From Rhizobiales bacterium CCH3-A5 (GTDB lineage Bacteria; Pseudomonadota; Alphaproteobacteria; Rhizobiales; Beijerinckiaceae), in NCBI GenBank assembly GCA_001556025.1, contig LSIB01000059.1, forward strand, positions 1-55,318: 55,318 nt of DNA. The letters are read 5' to 3'. Both the position numbers and the translations under genes were made by a program. The notes under the pieces are model-generated. The model had not been told where the DNA came from, did no database searches, and saw only the letters and a program-made list of their open reading frames with translations. How positions within the stretch are numbered: the first letter of the stretch is position 1; the number at the start of each line of letters is the position of its first letter. This document shows, in pieces, positions 7,175 to 16,686 of this stretch.

Positions 7175-8311
7175 GTGTGTCCGCGCTCCACCGAAGGTTG
7201 CGATGCCTTGCCTGCTGGCGACGATCCCGAAAGCGGCCTGATCGACCGGATCTACGAGGCCGCAATCGTTCCCGAGGGCTGGCCGGAGGTGCTGCGTATC
7301 ACGGCTGCGCTCGCGGGCTGCAAGGAGGCGCTGTTCGGCACGATCCTGAACGACCAGGCGCGCCTGACGGCGTCGTCGCTTGAGTTCGGGCAGGCCTATA
7401 CGCGGATTCTCGAGCAACTGCCGGTTCCGGTGAACCAGCGCGCGCTGCGCCTGATGGGCGCGCGCCATGTCGGCTTCATCACCGACCGCGACGTGTTCAC
7501 CGAGGCCGAGATCGCCGCCGAGCCGCTCTATCAGGAGATGCTGATTCCGTCCGGCTATGGCTCAGGCGTCGCCACGGCGATTGCTGCGCCCAGCGGAGAG
7601 ATGATCGTCGTCCATTGCGAGCGCGGTTTCGCCGAAGGCACCGTGGGCGAAGGCGAGATCGCGACGCTCAACCGTCTGCGGCCGCATTTCGCCCGTGCCG
7701 GCCTGCTCGCGCGCCGCCTCGACATGGAGCGGGCGCGTGCGGCTTCCACGGCTCTGGCGCAGATGGGACTTCCCGGCGCGGTGCTGGGCGCGGACGGGCG
7801 TATCGTCAGCGCCAATGGCCTGATCGAGGCACTGATGCCGGCCGTCTTCCGGGACAGGCTCGGGCGGCTCGTCATCGTCGACGCCGTGGCAGACCAGCTT
7901 CTCGGCGTCGCGCTGGCGGGGCTCGCGCGCGAGGGGCACGATGCCGCCGTGCGTTCAATCCCGATCCCCGCAGGCGACGGCCGGCCGCCGATCATCGTCC
8001 ACCTGTCCCCCGTCAGCCGGACGGCGCGCGATGTCTTTGCGAATTCGGCCGCGATCCTGGTGGCGACGCCCGTGCAGCCGCATCGCGCCCCCGGGGCCGA
8101 CATCATCGAGGGCCTGTTCGACCTGACGCCGGCCGAGGCCAGGCTCGCGGTGATGATCGCCGAGGGGCTCAACCCCCGCAGCGCCTCGCGGCGGCTCGGC
8201 GTGACCGAGGGCACGGCGCGCACGACCCTGAAGCGGGTGCTGGCCAAGACCGGATCGCGCCGCCAGTCCGACCTTGTCGGCATGCTGCGTGGCGCTGCGC
8301 AGCCGGGATGA
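7175..8311 (+). CDS. LuxR-type transcriptional regulator
   Basis: About 378 residues. The C-terminal 65 residues hold a LuxR-type helix-turn-helix: FDLTPAEARLAVMIAEGLNPRSASRRLGVTEGTARTTLKRVLAKTGSRRQSDLV, split by a recognition helix around VTEGTARTTLKRV. The preceding region is an unassigned sensory part with a PAS-like stretch (GLPGAVLGADGRIVSANGLIEAL). No quorum-sensing autoinducer domain is recognisable. The start is uncertain: GTG at 7175 has GGAGAG only two bases upstream, TTG at 7145 is an alternative, and no in-frame ATG exists nearby. It stands alone, so targets are unknown. Confidence 0.75.
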   Translation: MCPRSTEGCDALPAGDDPESGLIDRIYEAAIVPEGWPEVLRITAALAGCKEALFGTILNDQARLTASSLEFGQAYTRILEQLPVPVNQRALRLMGARHVGFITDRDVFTEAEIAAEPLYQEMLIPSGYGSGVATAIAAPSGEMIVVHCERGFAEGTVGEGEIATLNRLRPHFARAGLLARRLDMERARAASTALAQMGLPGAVLGADGRIVSANGLIEALMPAVFRDRLGRLVIVDAVADQLLGVALAGLAREGHDAAVRSIPIPAGDGRPPIIVHLSPVSRTARDVFANSAAILVATPVQPHRAPGADIIEGLFDLTPAEARLAVMIAEGLNPRSASRRLGVTEGTARTTLKRVLAKTGSRRQSDLVGMLRGAAQPG

Positions 8312-8504
8312 ACGGTGGTTCACCGAAACGGCGTCGTCTGTTCGTCGGTGCTCCCATTTGGGAGGTGTGCCGCAGCGGCAGCCGTGAAATATCACAGGCG
8401 GTCGCAGCCTCCGGGCGGCGGTTTTGAAGGGCGGTCACTCCGGCTCTTCGCTGAGCGCGGGCGCGTCATTGGCAGGTGATGCCGCTCCACCGCTTCGGAT
8501 CCTT

Positions 8505-8546
8505 AGGCCGTCACGACCGGGTCAAGCGGTCATGACGGCCTTTTTT
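8505..8546 (+). terminator. Rho-independent terminator after the LuxR-type gene
   Basis: A long stem with arms AGGCCGTCACGACCG and CGGTCATGACGGCCT (one mismatch) around GGTCAAG is followed by TTTTT. It lies 193 bases after the LuxR stop and just before the convergent FAH-family stop. Confidence 0.8.
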
Positions 8547-8561
8547 GTTGCCTGATCCTGA

Positions 8562-9413
8562 TCAGGCGGCCTTGAAGGGCAGGAATTTCTGCTTCTGCGT
8601 GCCGAGTCCCTCGATGCCGAGCGTGACGACCTCGCCCCCCTTGAGGAAGCGCGGCGGCTTGAAGCCCAGGCCGACGCCGGGCGGCGTGCCGGTGGTGATG
8701 ACGTCGCCCGGATCGAGCCGCATGAACTGGCTGATATAGTGGACCAGATAGGTCGCCCCAAAAATCATCGTTTTGGTCGAGCCGTTCTGGACGCGCTCGC
8801 CATCGACCTCGAGCCACATGCCGAGGTTCTGGATGTCGGCGATCTCGTCTGGCGTCACCAGCCAGGGGCCGAGGGGCCCGAAGGTCGGGCAGCCCTTGCC
8901 CTTCGCCCATTGCCCGCCGCGCTCGGTCTGGAATTCGCGCTCGGAGACGTCGTTGCAGACGCAGAAGCCTGCGATCGCGGCCATGGCGTCCTTCTCCTCG
9001 ATATAGGAGCCGCCATCGCCGATGACGATCGCGAGTTCGACCTCCCAGTCGGTCTTGACCGAGTTCTTCGGGATCATGACGTCGTCATTGGGGCCGACGA
9101 TGCAGTTCGGCGCCTTGTTGAACAGGATCGGCTCGGCGGGAATCGCCGCCCCGGTCTCGGCCGCATGGTCGGCGAAGTTGAGGCCGACCGCGACGAAATT
9201 GCGCACATCGCCGACGCAGGCGCCGATTCGGGGCGAGCCCGGCACGGCGGGCAGCGAGTCGGGCTTTGCCGCCGCGATCTTCGCCAGCGAGGCCGAGGTC
9301 AGGGCCTTGCCGGCAAGATCGGGAACCAGTCCCGAAATGTCGCGCAATACGCCATCGGCGTCGAGCAGCGCCGGCTTCTCCTGGCCGAATGCGCCATAAC
9401 GTAGCAGTTTCAC
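8562..9413 (-). CDS. Fumarylacetoacetate hydrolase family protein
   Basis: A 283-residue FAH-fold enzyme. The metal-site pattern is visible: DWEVELAIVIGDGG near residue 125 and GFCVCNDVSEREFQ near residue 150. KTMIFGATYLVHYISQFMRLDPGDVITTGTPPGVG, split over the core, follows near residues 205-240. Relatives hydrolyse C-C bonds in ring-fission products, fumarylpyruvate or 2,4-diketo acids, and some are annotated as ureidoglycolate lyase. The GTG start at 9413 follows a GGGGGAAA stretch; an ATG at 9500 would add 29 residues unlike the family. The exact substrate is not readable. Confidence 0.88.
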   Translation of the reverse strand: MKLLRYGAFGQEKPALLDADGVLRDISGLVPDLAGKALTSASLAKIAAAKPDSLPAVPGSPRIGACVGDVRNFVAVGLNFADHAAETGAAIPAEPILFNKAPNCIVGPNDDVMIPKNSVKTDWEVELAIVIGDGGSYIEEKDAMAAIAGFCVCNDVSEREFQTERGGQWAKGKGCPTFGPLGPWLVTPDEIADIQNLGMWLEVDGERVQNGSTKTMIFGATYLVHYISQFMRLDPGDVITTGTPPGVGLGFKPPRFLKGGEVVTLGIEGLGTQKQKFLPFKAA

Positions 9414-9872
9414 GTCGTTTCCCCCGTTTTCAAACGATCTGATTGAGTGGCGCGATCCTGATCCGAGGCGCTGCGCCAAGACAAGCCCGTTTGCGCGCAT
9501 GGCGCGGCTGCATCGGAGCCGTTGTCGCGATGTTGCCGGAATGCAACGCGGCTGGTGAAAGACGACTGCCTAACGATGAGGCGGGCATGGTCCGTTTTCG
9601 ATCAGACGCGCCGAAAATCGCGATAGTTCCTATGTAAACGATCTATTTCGCCCAGGCGCCGTCGCAAGCCGGCGAAATTGACCCGGTTTTTTGCCGATTT
9701 CCGGCATTCCGGAGCGTCAGCGCGGCCGCTGATGGCGAAATTGCGGCGTATAAGGCGGGATTGCGGCATTGGCGGGCTCGCGGCATGGTGTGCATCGAAG
9801 CGGGGCGAAGCGACCCCGACGCCAGATCGATAGCCAAGACCAACCAAAACAAAATCACTCCAAGGGATGGGC
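9414..9872. other. Divergent intergenic region without a gene
   Basis: About 460 bases between two divergent genes (FAH-family and FadL-like). No coding sequence is supported. An inverted repeat GTTGC-N6-GCAAC occurs at 9532-9547 and could be an operator. TATAAG at 9749-9754 resembles a -10 element, but no good -35 stands at the right distance. Confidence 0.5.
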
Positions 9873-11207
9873 ATGATGCAGAGCCGCCTCCGTTACATCG
9901 CAGCCGCCACCGTGTCGGTGCTGGCGCTGACCGCCTCGGGCGCGGCGCTCGCCGGCTCCTTCGCCATCCGTTCCGGCCAGAGCGCCGAGGGCCTCGGCAT
10001 GGCCTATGCCGGCGCGGCCTCCGGCGGCATCGGTCTGGGCTCGATGGCCTGGAACCCTGCCACCATCACCATGTTCCCGGGCCGCAACAGCAACTGGAAC
10101 GCGACCTACATCGCCCCGAACGGCGACTACACGCCGACCTCGACGACGCGTCTGGGCTCGCCGGTCGGCCCGCCGACGACGGCTCTCGGCGGCAGCCCGG
10201 CCGGCACCGGCAATCTCGGCGGCGACGGCGCCTTCGTCCCGGCCTCGTTCTCGGCCTGGCAGCTCACCGACCGGCTCTGGATCGGCGTGACCTCGACCGC
10301 GCCTTTCGGCCTGCGTTCGAAGACGGACAACTACCATGCCGGCCAGACCTATGGCCGCTCGGCCAAGGTCCGCACCATCAACATCGCCCCGACCATCGGC
10401 TACCAGGTCAATGACTGGCTCGCCGTCGGCGCGGCCGTGCAGGGCCAGTTCATCAAGACCAACCTGAAGCAGGCGACGGGCGTCGGCCCCGCCGCGACGA
10501 GCGCCATCCTCGACGGCGATTCGGTCGATTTCGGCTACCGTCTCGGCGTCACCCTGACGCCGATGAAGGGCACCACCATCGGCGTCGGCTATCGCTCCTC
10601 GATCCGCCAGACGCTGGACGGCACCTTCAACACCGGTGGCCCGCTCACCTTTCCGATCAAGGCCAATCTGAACCTGCCTGATTCGATCGTCGTCGGCGTG
10701 TCGCACCAGATCAGCGACCAGTGGCAGGTCCATCTCGGCTACGAGTGGACGAACTGGAGCCGCTTCCGCAACATCCCGATCGTCAACAAGCTGACCGGCG
10801 CGGCCTTCACCAGCCTCAACTTCCAGTATGACGACAGCCATTTCGTCTCGGCCGGCGTCGAGTACCGCCTCAACCGCGACCTGACGCTGCGCGCCGGCGT
10901 CGGCTACGAGTGGTCGCCGGTCAACGACCGCAACCGCACGGTCTTCATCTCCGACAACGACCGCCTCTGGCTCGGCGTCGGCGGCAGCTACCAGGTCACC
11001 GAGAAGATCAAGCTCGATCTCGGCTACTCCTTCCTCCATGTGAAGAAGGCCACCGTGAACTATGGCGGCGCCCACCCGCAGCAGGGCCCGATCTTCTACC
11101 AGGCCGAGGCCAAGCCCTACATCCACATCGTTTCGGCCGGCCTGACCTATCGCTGGGACAACCCGGCGGAAGCGATCCCGGCCGCCCCGGTGGTGCGCAA
11201 GTACTGA
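9873..11207 (+). CDS. FadL/OmpP1 family outer-membrane transporter
   Basis: A 444-residue outer-membrane beta-barrel for long-chain fatty acids or other hydrophobic compounds. A signal peptide ends near ALAGS. The mature protein starts SFAIRSGQSAEGLGMAYAG, the FadL hatch-region signature. GSMAWNPATI follows near residue 55, and the rest alternates aromatic beta-strands, ending with the barrel strand YIHIVSAGLTYRWDN. The ATG at 9873 was chosen over 9867 because AAGGG at 9862-9866 then has normal spacing. PhaC lies nearby, so a link to fatty-acid storage is possible but not shown. Confidence 0.9.
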   Translation: MMQSRLRYIAAATVSVLALTASGAALAGSFAIRSGQSAEGLGMAYAGAASGGIGLGSMAWNPATITMFPGRNSNWNATYIAPNGDYTPTSTTRLGSPVGPPTTALGGSPAGTGNLGGDGAFVPASFSAWQLTDRLWIGVTSTAPFGLRSKTDNYHAGQTYGRSAKVRTINIAPTIGYQVNDWLAVGAAVQGQFIKTNLKQATGVGPAATSAILDGDSVDFGYRLGVTLTPMKGTTIGVGYRSSIRQTLDGTFNTGGPLTFPIKANLNLPDSIVVGVSHQISDQWQVHLGYEWTNWSRFRNIPIVNKLTGAAFTSLNFQYDDSHFVSAGVEYRLNRDLTLRAGVGYEWSPVNDRNRTVFISDNDRLWLGVGGSYQVTEKIKLDLGYSFLHVKKATVNYGGAHPQQGPIFYQAEAKPYIHIVSAGLTYRWDNPAEAIPAAPVVRKY

Positions 11208-11231
11208 TCATCGCCGCAGGGCGAGACGAAG

Positions 11232-11259
11232 AAGCCGGCCCGAGAGGGCCGGCTTTTTT
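11232..11259 (+). terminator. Rho-independent terminator of the FadL-like gene
   Basis: A perfect 10-bp stem AAGCCGGCCC/GGGCCGGCTT with a GAGA loop, followed by TTTT. Confidence 0.9.
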
Positions 11260-11379
11260 GTTTGGCGAATGGCAGATGGAAGTGTCAGCTTTGGATCGGG
11301 CGTCGGCATTGAAGCGAGTAGGCGGAACCTGCTCGATAGACTAATCGTGCGATCAGCGTCTGCAGCTTTGGGGGGATAG

Positions 11380-12126
11380 ATGGCAGGTGAAGCTGTTGCA
11401 GTGGTTCAAGCTGTGTCGAGCCTAAACTGGCTCAGCATTTTTGGCGGTGCAGTCGTTGGCTCAGCCATATCTGGCTTCATTAACATCGTTCTCCATCAGC
11501 GCAACCTCAAAAAAGCCGCCGAGCAACGAAACGAGGACAGGCAAGATAAAAGAAAGGCTTTAGCATTCGCCTTTTTCGTCAAACTGACCCGTATTTTGTC
11601 TGATGGCCACACTATCAGCAGGGACCTTCGCGACGAGTTGGCTAAAGCAAATGGTGATGAGGCCGCTCATCCAACTTTGCTGGTGCGACCTCTTGCTCCG
11701 ACTCCAGAGAAAGTAATTTTTACAGCAGACGAATTGGGAATGGTCTTGTCCTTGGATGACGCTCTCTTCAATGAAGTCGCAGCATTGGACCGTCTGCATA
11801 CATCGGTAGCAGATTTAGTTTCATTGTATTCTTCGACGAGAGAAAAACTATTAGCTCGCTTTGGTGCAAAGATCGAGCGAGGAAGCAGCCTAGGCACTAC
11901 GCTTATGACATCGGAAGAGCGGGAGTGGTTCATGCCTCGCCTCATCGAAGCGGACGGCATAGTATACTCGTTGCTCGAATTGGCTGATGAGTGCAAACGG
12001 GTTGGTGCCGACACCGCACAGCGGTGGCATGCTCTAATGGTTGACGAGTTCAAACTTAAGCAGACGTTTGAGCTCAAGTTCGCGAAGGCCACGCCCAATA
12101 CTCCTACCGCCAGCACGTCTCCTTGA
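11380..12126 (+). CDS. Hypothetical protein with one N-terminal membrane segment
   Basis: A 248-residue protein that I do not recognise. Residues 17-38 (LSIFGGAVVGSAISGFINIVLH) form one membrane helix, followed by a charged, probably coiled-coil stretch (RNLKKAAEQRNEDRQDKRKA) and a mainly helical cytoplasmic part. Base use differs clearly from the neighbours: 11521-11580 has 27 G+C in 60, and codons such as AAA, TTA and AGA recur. The gene stands alone behind the FadL terminator. This suggests recent acquisition. A defence or phage-related role is conceivable, but no motif supports it. Confidence 0.7.
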   Translation: MAGEAVAVVQAVSSLNWLSIFGGAVVGSAISGFINIVLHQRNLKKAAEQRNEDRQDKRKALAFAFFVKLTRILSDGHTISRDLRDELAKANGDEAAHPTLLVRPLAPTPEKVIFTADELGMVLSLDDALFNEVAALDRLHTSVADLVSLYSSTREKLLARFGAKIERGSSLGTTLMTSEEREWFMPRLIEADGIVYSLLELADECKRVGADTAQRWHALMVDEFKLKQTFELKFAKATPNTPTASTSP

Positions 12127-12188
12127 GCGCCGTAGCTTTGGCGCCTATGTCGCAAATGGGTCGGAAGCAGCCCTCACTCTCACACCCC

Positions 12189-14054
12189 TCAAGCCTTCAC
12201 CTTCACATAACTCCCCGGCGCATCCTCGATCGCCTTCAGCTTCCCCGCCCCCGGCTCGCGCGCCTTCACGCGCTTGGGCGCCTGCTGCTCGACCCATGAG
12301 AACCAGTGCGGCCACCATGAGCCCGGCGTCTCGGTCGCGGCCCTGATCCAGTCCTCATAGGCACCTCTCGGAGGCCCGCCGGTCCAGTACTGGTACTTCA
12401 CCTTGCTCGGCGGGTTGACCACGCCGGCTATGTGGCCCGAGCCCGAGACGACGTAGTCCACCGGGCCGCCGAAACACTGCGAGCCGAGGAAGACGGACGG
12501 GGCAGGGGCGATATGGTCCTCCCGCGCCGCGAGATTGTAGATCGGGATCGTCACCTCCTTCAGGTCGAGCGATTTGCCGCCGATCCGCATCTCGCCCTTG
12601 GAGAGCTTGTTCTCGAGATAGCAGTTGCGCAGGTAGAAGGAGTGGTTCGCCGCCGGCATCCGGGTCGAATCCGAGTTCCAGTAGAGCAGGTCGAACGCCG
12701 TCGGCGTCTTGCCCTTGAGGTAGTTGTTGACCGCATAGGACCAGATCAGGTCGTTGGGCCGCAGCATGTTGAACGCGCCGGACATGCGCGCCCCGTCGAG
12801 ATAGCCGCGGCTCTCCATCTGCTCCTCGATTGACCGGATCTGCCCCTCGTCGACGAAGACCGAGAGTTCGCCGGCCCGCGAGAAATCGACCTGCGTGGTG
12901 AAGAAGGTCGCGCTCGCGATGCGCCTGTCCTTGACGGCGGCCATATAGGCCAGCGTCACGGCCAGCAGCGTGCCGCCGACGCAATAGCCGATCGCGGTCA
13001 CGGATTTTTCCCCCGTCGCCTGCTCGATCGCGTCCAGCGCGGCGAAGATGCCCTCGCGCATGTAGCTCTCGAAATCCTTGGCGGCATGGCGCTCGTCCGG
13101 GTTCACCCAGGAGATGCAGAACACGGTGAGGCCCTGCGCCACGCACCAGCGGATGAAACTCTTCTCGGCGTTGAGGTCGAGAATGTAGAACTTGTTGATC
13201 CAGGGCGGCACGATCAGCAGCGGGCGCTTCAACACGTCGGGCGTCGTCGGCGCATACTGGATCAACTCGATGATCTCGTTGCGGAAGATCACCTTGCCGG
13301 GCGTGGTGGCGATGTTGACGCCGACTTCGAAGGCGCGCGGGTCTGACTGCCTGATCTTGAGCTCGCCGCCGCCGGCCTCGATATCCTCGGCCAGCATCTT
13401 CATGCCGCGCACGAGGTTCTCGCCGTTCTGCGCCAGCGTCTCGCGCAGCAGTTCCGGGTTGGTCGCGACGAAATTCGAGGGCGAGAGGGCGCTGGAGATC
13501 TGCTTGACGTAGAAGCGCGCCTTTTCGCGGGTGTGCGGATCGAGATCCTCGGCCTTGTCGACCATCGCTTCAGCCCAGCGCGAGCCGATCAGATAGGCCT
13601 GCTTGACGAAGTCGAACATCGGATGGGCCGACCAGTCGGGGTCGGAGAAGCGGGCGTCGCGCTTGTCTGGCTCGGCGACCGGCGCGGCGTCCTCGCCGCC
13701 GGCGCGCTTGAGCGTGTTGCTCCACAGGCTGAGGAAATCGCTGGTCAACGCGCCTTGCGCCTCGATGATCTTGCGCGGATCGTTGACCCAGCGCTCGGCG
13801 ACGCGGCCGAGCGTCTTGACCATCTCGCTCGCTTCGTCGGCCTGGCCGGTCTTGGCCTCGCCACGCTCGACAGGCTTCAGATAGGCGGCGGTGACCTTGC
13901 CGTATTCCTCGACGAGCCTCGCCATGTTCTGCGAGAACTGGTCGAAATCCGGGCTGGCGAAGCCGGTCGCGGGTTCGTCCGCAGGCGCCGCAGCCTGCCT
14001 GGTTTGCGCCGCAGTCTGCTTGCCTTTCGGCTCATGCTCGACTTTCGAGCCCAT
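12189..14054 (-). CDS. phaC: Class I poly(3-hydroxyalkanoate) synthase
   Basis: It polymerises 3-hydroxyacyl-CoA on the surface of PHA granules. The length of 621 residues fits class I. The lipase-like box GYCVGG with the catalytic Cys is near residue 355. The catalytic Asp and His should be those in [11 protein letters not shown] and [31 protein letters not shown] and [11 protein letters not shown] are further PhaC signatures. The start at 14054 (MGSKVEHEP) has GGGAGAGG upstream. phaA, phaB and phaR are not in the window, so phaC is separated from the rest of the pathway. Confidence 0.95.
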   Translation of the reverse strand: MGSKVEHEPKGKQTAAQTRQAAAPADEPATGFASPDFDQFSQNMARLVEEYGKVTAAYLKPVERGEAKTGQADEASEMVKTLGRVAERWVNDPRKIIEAQGALTSDFLSLWSNTLKRAGGEDAAPVAEPDKRDARFSDPDWSAHPMFDFVKQAYLIGSRWAEAMVDKAEDLDPHTREKARFYVKQISSALSPSNFVATNPELLRETLAQNGENLVRGMKMLAEDIEAGGGELKIRQSDPRAFEVGVNIATTPGKVIFRNEIIELIQYAPTTPDVLKRPLLIVPPWINKFYILDLNAEKSFIRWCVAQGLTVFCISWVNPDERHAAKDFESYMREGIFAALDAIEQATGEKSVTAIGYCVGGTLLAVTLAYMAAVKDRRIASATFFTTQVDFSRAGELSVFVDEGQIRSIEEQMESRGYLDGARMSGAFNMLRPNDLIWSYAVNNYLKGKTPTAFDLLYWNSDSTRMPAANHSFYLRNCYLENKLSKGEMRIGGKSLDLKEVTIPIYNLAAREDHIAPAPSVFLGSQCFGGPVDYVVSGSGHIAGVVNPPSKVKYQYWTGGPPRGAYEDWIRAATETPGSWWPHWFSWVEQQAPKRVKAREPGAGKLKAIEDAPGSYVKVKA

Positions 14055-14156
14055 GGCGCCTCTCCCGTGGCCGTTTCTGCAGGGGGCGTCGACGCGTCCC
14101 CATTTTGGTCCCATTAAGGACGTAGCCGATATGATTGACAAAGAGAATTCCGCACG

Positions 14157-14663
14157 ATGCCGGACCGCGCCATGCCTGTCTCAAAGATGCCCGCCCTGCC
14201 CACACCCGCCGCGACGGGGTGGGCGCGGCTGATGCGCGCCCCGCTGCCGGCGGCTCTCGCCATCGCCGGCGCGTTGGCCGCCTGCAGCTCCGACGGCCCG
14301 GTGAAGGGCGTCGCCGAGGTCGCCGGCCTCGCCACGACCCCGCAGGAATCCAAGCCGTTCGTGCGCGAGACGAGGCCCGCAGACCCGGCCTATATCCCGG
14401 TCGGCCGCGTCTTTCCCGAGGAGCCGCTCTGTTTCGGCGAGACGCCGCCGCCGCCCTACGTTCCGACCGGCGACGCCGCGCGCTTCGCCCCGCCCGTCTC
14501 GCGCAAGGCGACCGATGCGTGCAAGCCGCGCGCGAACTTCAAGAACATCGAGGCCGAGCTGGAGGCGAAGCGCCTCGCCAACGACGCCGCCAGCACGCAG
14601 GCGAAGGCGCTTGGAAAGGCGCTGCCGCCGCCCAAGCCTGCGGTCGTCACGCCGACCAACTGA
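14157..14663 (+). CDS. Small hypothetical lipoprotein
   Basis: A 168-residue protein. An N-terminal membrane stretch [16 protein letters not shown] ends in the lipobox LAAC near residue 42, so it is probably acylated and exported. The N-terminal region before it is unusually long (about 27 residues); internal ATG codons at 14172 or 14187 may be the true start. The mature part is Pro-, Ala- and Lys-rich without a known fold. It is divergent from phaC and upstream of the aminotransferase gene. Function unknown. Confidence 0.65.
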   Translation: MPDRAMPVSKMPALPTPAATGWARLMRAPLPAALAIAGALAACSSDGPVKGVAEVAGLATTPQESKPFVRETRPADPAYIPVGRVFPEEPLCFGETPPPPYVPTGDAARFAPPVSRKATDACKPRANFKNIEAELEAKRLANDAASTQAKALGKALPPPKPAVVTPTN

Positions 14664-14808
14664 GCCACCTCTGTCGCAAAATCGCCGCACCGGCCGATTC
14701 TTGCGTTTTTGCCGCTGCCATGACCGAAGATGCGGTGCTAAGCACGCCTGACGCAATGATTTGATTGTCCGGGCTTGCCGCAGGCCCCGACCGGGGACTT
14801 AAGTCGAG

Positions 14809-16029
14809 ATGGCCGATTTTCACCGCATCAAGCGCCTGCCGCCCTACGTCTTCGAGCAGGTCAACAAGATCAAGGCCGCCGAGCGCGCCAAGGGGGTCGA
14901 CATCGTCGATCTCGGCATGGGCAATCCTGACCTGCCGGCGCCCAGGCATGTCATCGAGAAGCTGGTCGAGACCGCCGGCAAGCCGCGCACCGATCGCTAC
15001 TCCGCCTCCAAGGGCATCGGCGGCCTGCGCCGCGCCCAGGCCGGCTATTACGAGCGCCGCTTCGGCGTAAAACTCAATCCCGATACGCAGGTGGTGGCCA
15101 CGCTCGGGTCCAAGGAGGGCTTCGCCAACATGGCGCAGGCCATCACCGGGCCGGGCGATGTCGTGCTGGTGCCCAATCCGAGCTACCCGATCCACGCCTT
15201 CGGCTTCCTGATGGCGGGCGGCGTCATCCGCTCGGTCCCGGCCGAGCCGACGCCGGCGATGTTCCCGGCGCTGGAACGGGCGATGATGCATTCGGTGCCC
15301 AAGCCGATCGCGCTCGTCACCTGCTATCCGGCGAACCCCACCGCCTTCACCGCGACGCTGGATTTCTACCGCGACCTCGTCGCCTTCGCGAAGAAGCACG
15401 ACATCATCCTGCTCTCGGACCTCGCCTATGCCGAGGTCTATTTCGACGACAACAACCCGCCGCCCTCGATGCTGCAGGTGCCGGGCGCAATCGACGTCTG
15501 CGTCGAGTTCACCTCGATGTCGAAGACGTTTTCCATGGCCGGCTGGCGCATGGGATTCGCGGTCGGCAACGAGAAACTGTTGGCCGCTCTGGCGCGGGTG
15601 AAGTCCTATCTCGACTATGGCGCCTTCACGCCGATCCAGGTCGCTGCCGCCGCGGCGCTTAACGGCCCCGACGACTGCATCCACGAGATGCGTGGCATCT
15701 ATCGTAAGCGCCGCGACGCGCTGGTCGAAAGTTTCGGAAAGGCCGGTTGGGACATCCCCGTGCCGCAGGCCTCGATGTTCGCCTGGGCGCCGATCCCCGA
15801 AAAATTCCGCCATCTCGGTTCGCTGGAGTTCTCCAAGCTGCTGATCGAGAAGGCCGAGGTTGCGGTCGCGCCCGGCATCGGCTTCGGCGAGCATGGCGAC
15901 GATTATGTCCGCATCGCCATCGTCGAGAACGAGCAGCGCATCAGGCAGGCCGCGCGCAATCTCGGCCGCTTCCTCAAGACCGCCGACCAGACGCTGCACA
16001 ACGTCATCCAGATGCCGAAGGCGGGGTGA
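14809..16029 (+). CDS. Class I/II aminotransferase, AlaC / LL-DAP aminotransferase-like
   Basis: A PLP-dependent fold-type I aminotransferase of 406 residues. The cofactor Lys lies in TSMSKTFSMAGWRMGF near residue 240. The Asp of LLSDLAYAEVYFD near residue 205 contacts the pyridine nitrogen. The N-terminal IVDLGMGNPDLPAP and CYPANPTAF near residue 170 are family signatures. Relatives make alanine from pyruvate (AlaC) or act on LL-diaminopimelate. The linkage to hom downstream agrees with amino-acid synthesis of the aspartate family. The exact reaction is inferred. It ends just before a palindromic repeat. Confidence 0.88.
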   Translation: MADFHRIKRLPPYVFEQVNKIKAAERAKGVDIVDLGMGNPDLPAPRHVIEKLVETAGKPRTDRYSASKGIGGLRRAQAGYYERRFGVKLNPDTQVVATLGSKEGFANMAQAITGPGDVVLVPNPSYPIHAFGFLMAGGVIRSVPAEPTPAMFPALERAMMHSVPKPIALVTCYPANPTAFTATLDFYRDLVAFAKKHDIILLSDLAYAEVYFDDNNPPPSMLQVPGAIDVCVEFTSMSKTFSMAGWRMGFAVGNEKLLAALARVKSYLDYGAFTPIQVAAAAALNGPDDCIHEMRGIYRKRRDALVESFGKAGWDIPVPQASMFAWAPIPEKFRHLGSLEFSKLLIEKAEVAVAPGIGFGEHGDDYVRIAIVENEQRIRQAARNLGRFLKTADQTLHNVIQMPKAG

Positions 16030-16030
16030 T

Positions 16031-16107
16031 CGTCATTGCGAGCGCAGCGAAGCAATCCAGAGGGCTGCGCGAGACTCCTGGATTGCTTCGCTGCGCTCGC
16101 AAAGACG
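16031..16107. repeat. Dispersed palindrome (VIASEAKQS family), copy 1
   Basis: Two 30-base arms match at 29 of 30 positions around a 17-base loop. The left arm begins CGTCATTGCGAGCGCAGCGA and the right arm ends GCTCGCAAAGACG. It can form one long hairpin directly after the aminotransferase stop. A second copy lies at 51957-52037. Confidence 0.85.
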
Positions 16108-16201
16108 GCGAGGGTTGCGAGGCACTGGACCCAACCCGCGAAACATGGGAACTCCTCGGACAAGGGGCAGGCTCGTCCCGTCGCGGTTCGAGGCGCACGA
16201 C

Positions 16202-16633
16202 ATGCTTTCCACAGGCCGGTTGATCGGCATCGGCTTTGGCCTGTTCGCGGTGGTCTGCCTCGTCTTCACCTATGACTACTCGCGCGGGCGGCTGCCGCAG
16301 ACGGCCTCGCCGCTGATCTCCGACGTGCTCGCCGCCACGACCTCGCGCGACTGCGGCCGCGACGCGACGGGCATCGTGCAGCGCTATCTGCCCGCCGGGA
16401 TCGAGCAGGCGCAGGCCGAGCGCATCCTGAAGGAGGCCGAGATCGTTGCGCCTCGGCCATGGTTCTGGAAACCCGTGATCGAGAACGCCACGAGCTGGAC
16501 CGGCGAGACGCTGGAGGCATTGCGCACCATCAAGACGACCGCCTTCGGCAACAACCTGCTGCGCATCCATCTGACATTCGGCGAGGGCAGGCTGCGGCGG
16601 CTGGCGGCCGAGGTGGTCTGCCGCTTCGACTGA
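16202..16633 (+). CDS. Hypothetical protein with N-terminal membrane anchor
   Basis: A 143-residue protein. Residues 6-22 (RLIGIGFGLFAVVCLVF) form a signal anchor or uncleaved signal, followed by an extracytoplasmic region of about 110 residues with two Cys (TSRDCGRD and VVCRFD) that could form a disulfide. I do not recognise it. It lies between the aminotransferase gene and hom, 53 bases before hom, and could share its transcript. The start at 16202 was chosen because it begins the hydrophobic stretch; the reading frame stays open further upstream through the repeat. Confidence 0.6.
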   Translation: MLSTGRLIGIGFGLFAVVCLVFTYDYSRGRLPQTASPLISDVLAATTSRDCGRDATGIVQRYLPAGIEQAQAERILKEAEIVAPRPWFWKPVIENATSWTGETLEALRTIKTTAFGNNLLRIHLTFGEGRLRRLAAEVVCRFD

Positions 16634-16686
16634 GCCGCGAGCCCCCGCCGTTGACTCCCATCGCGCCTCATGCGACCCCGCGCCCT

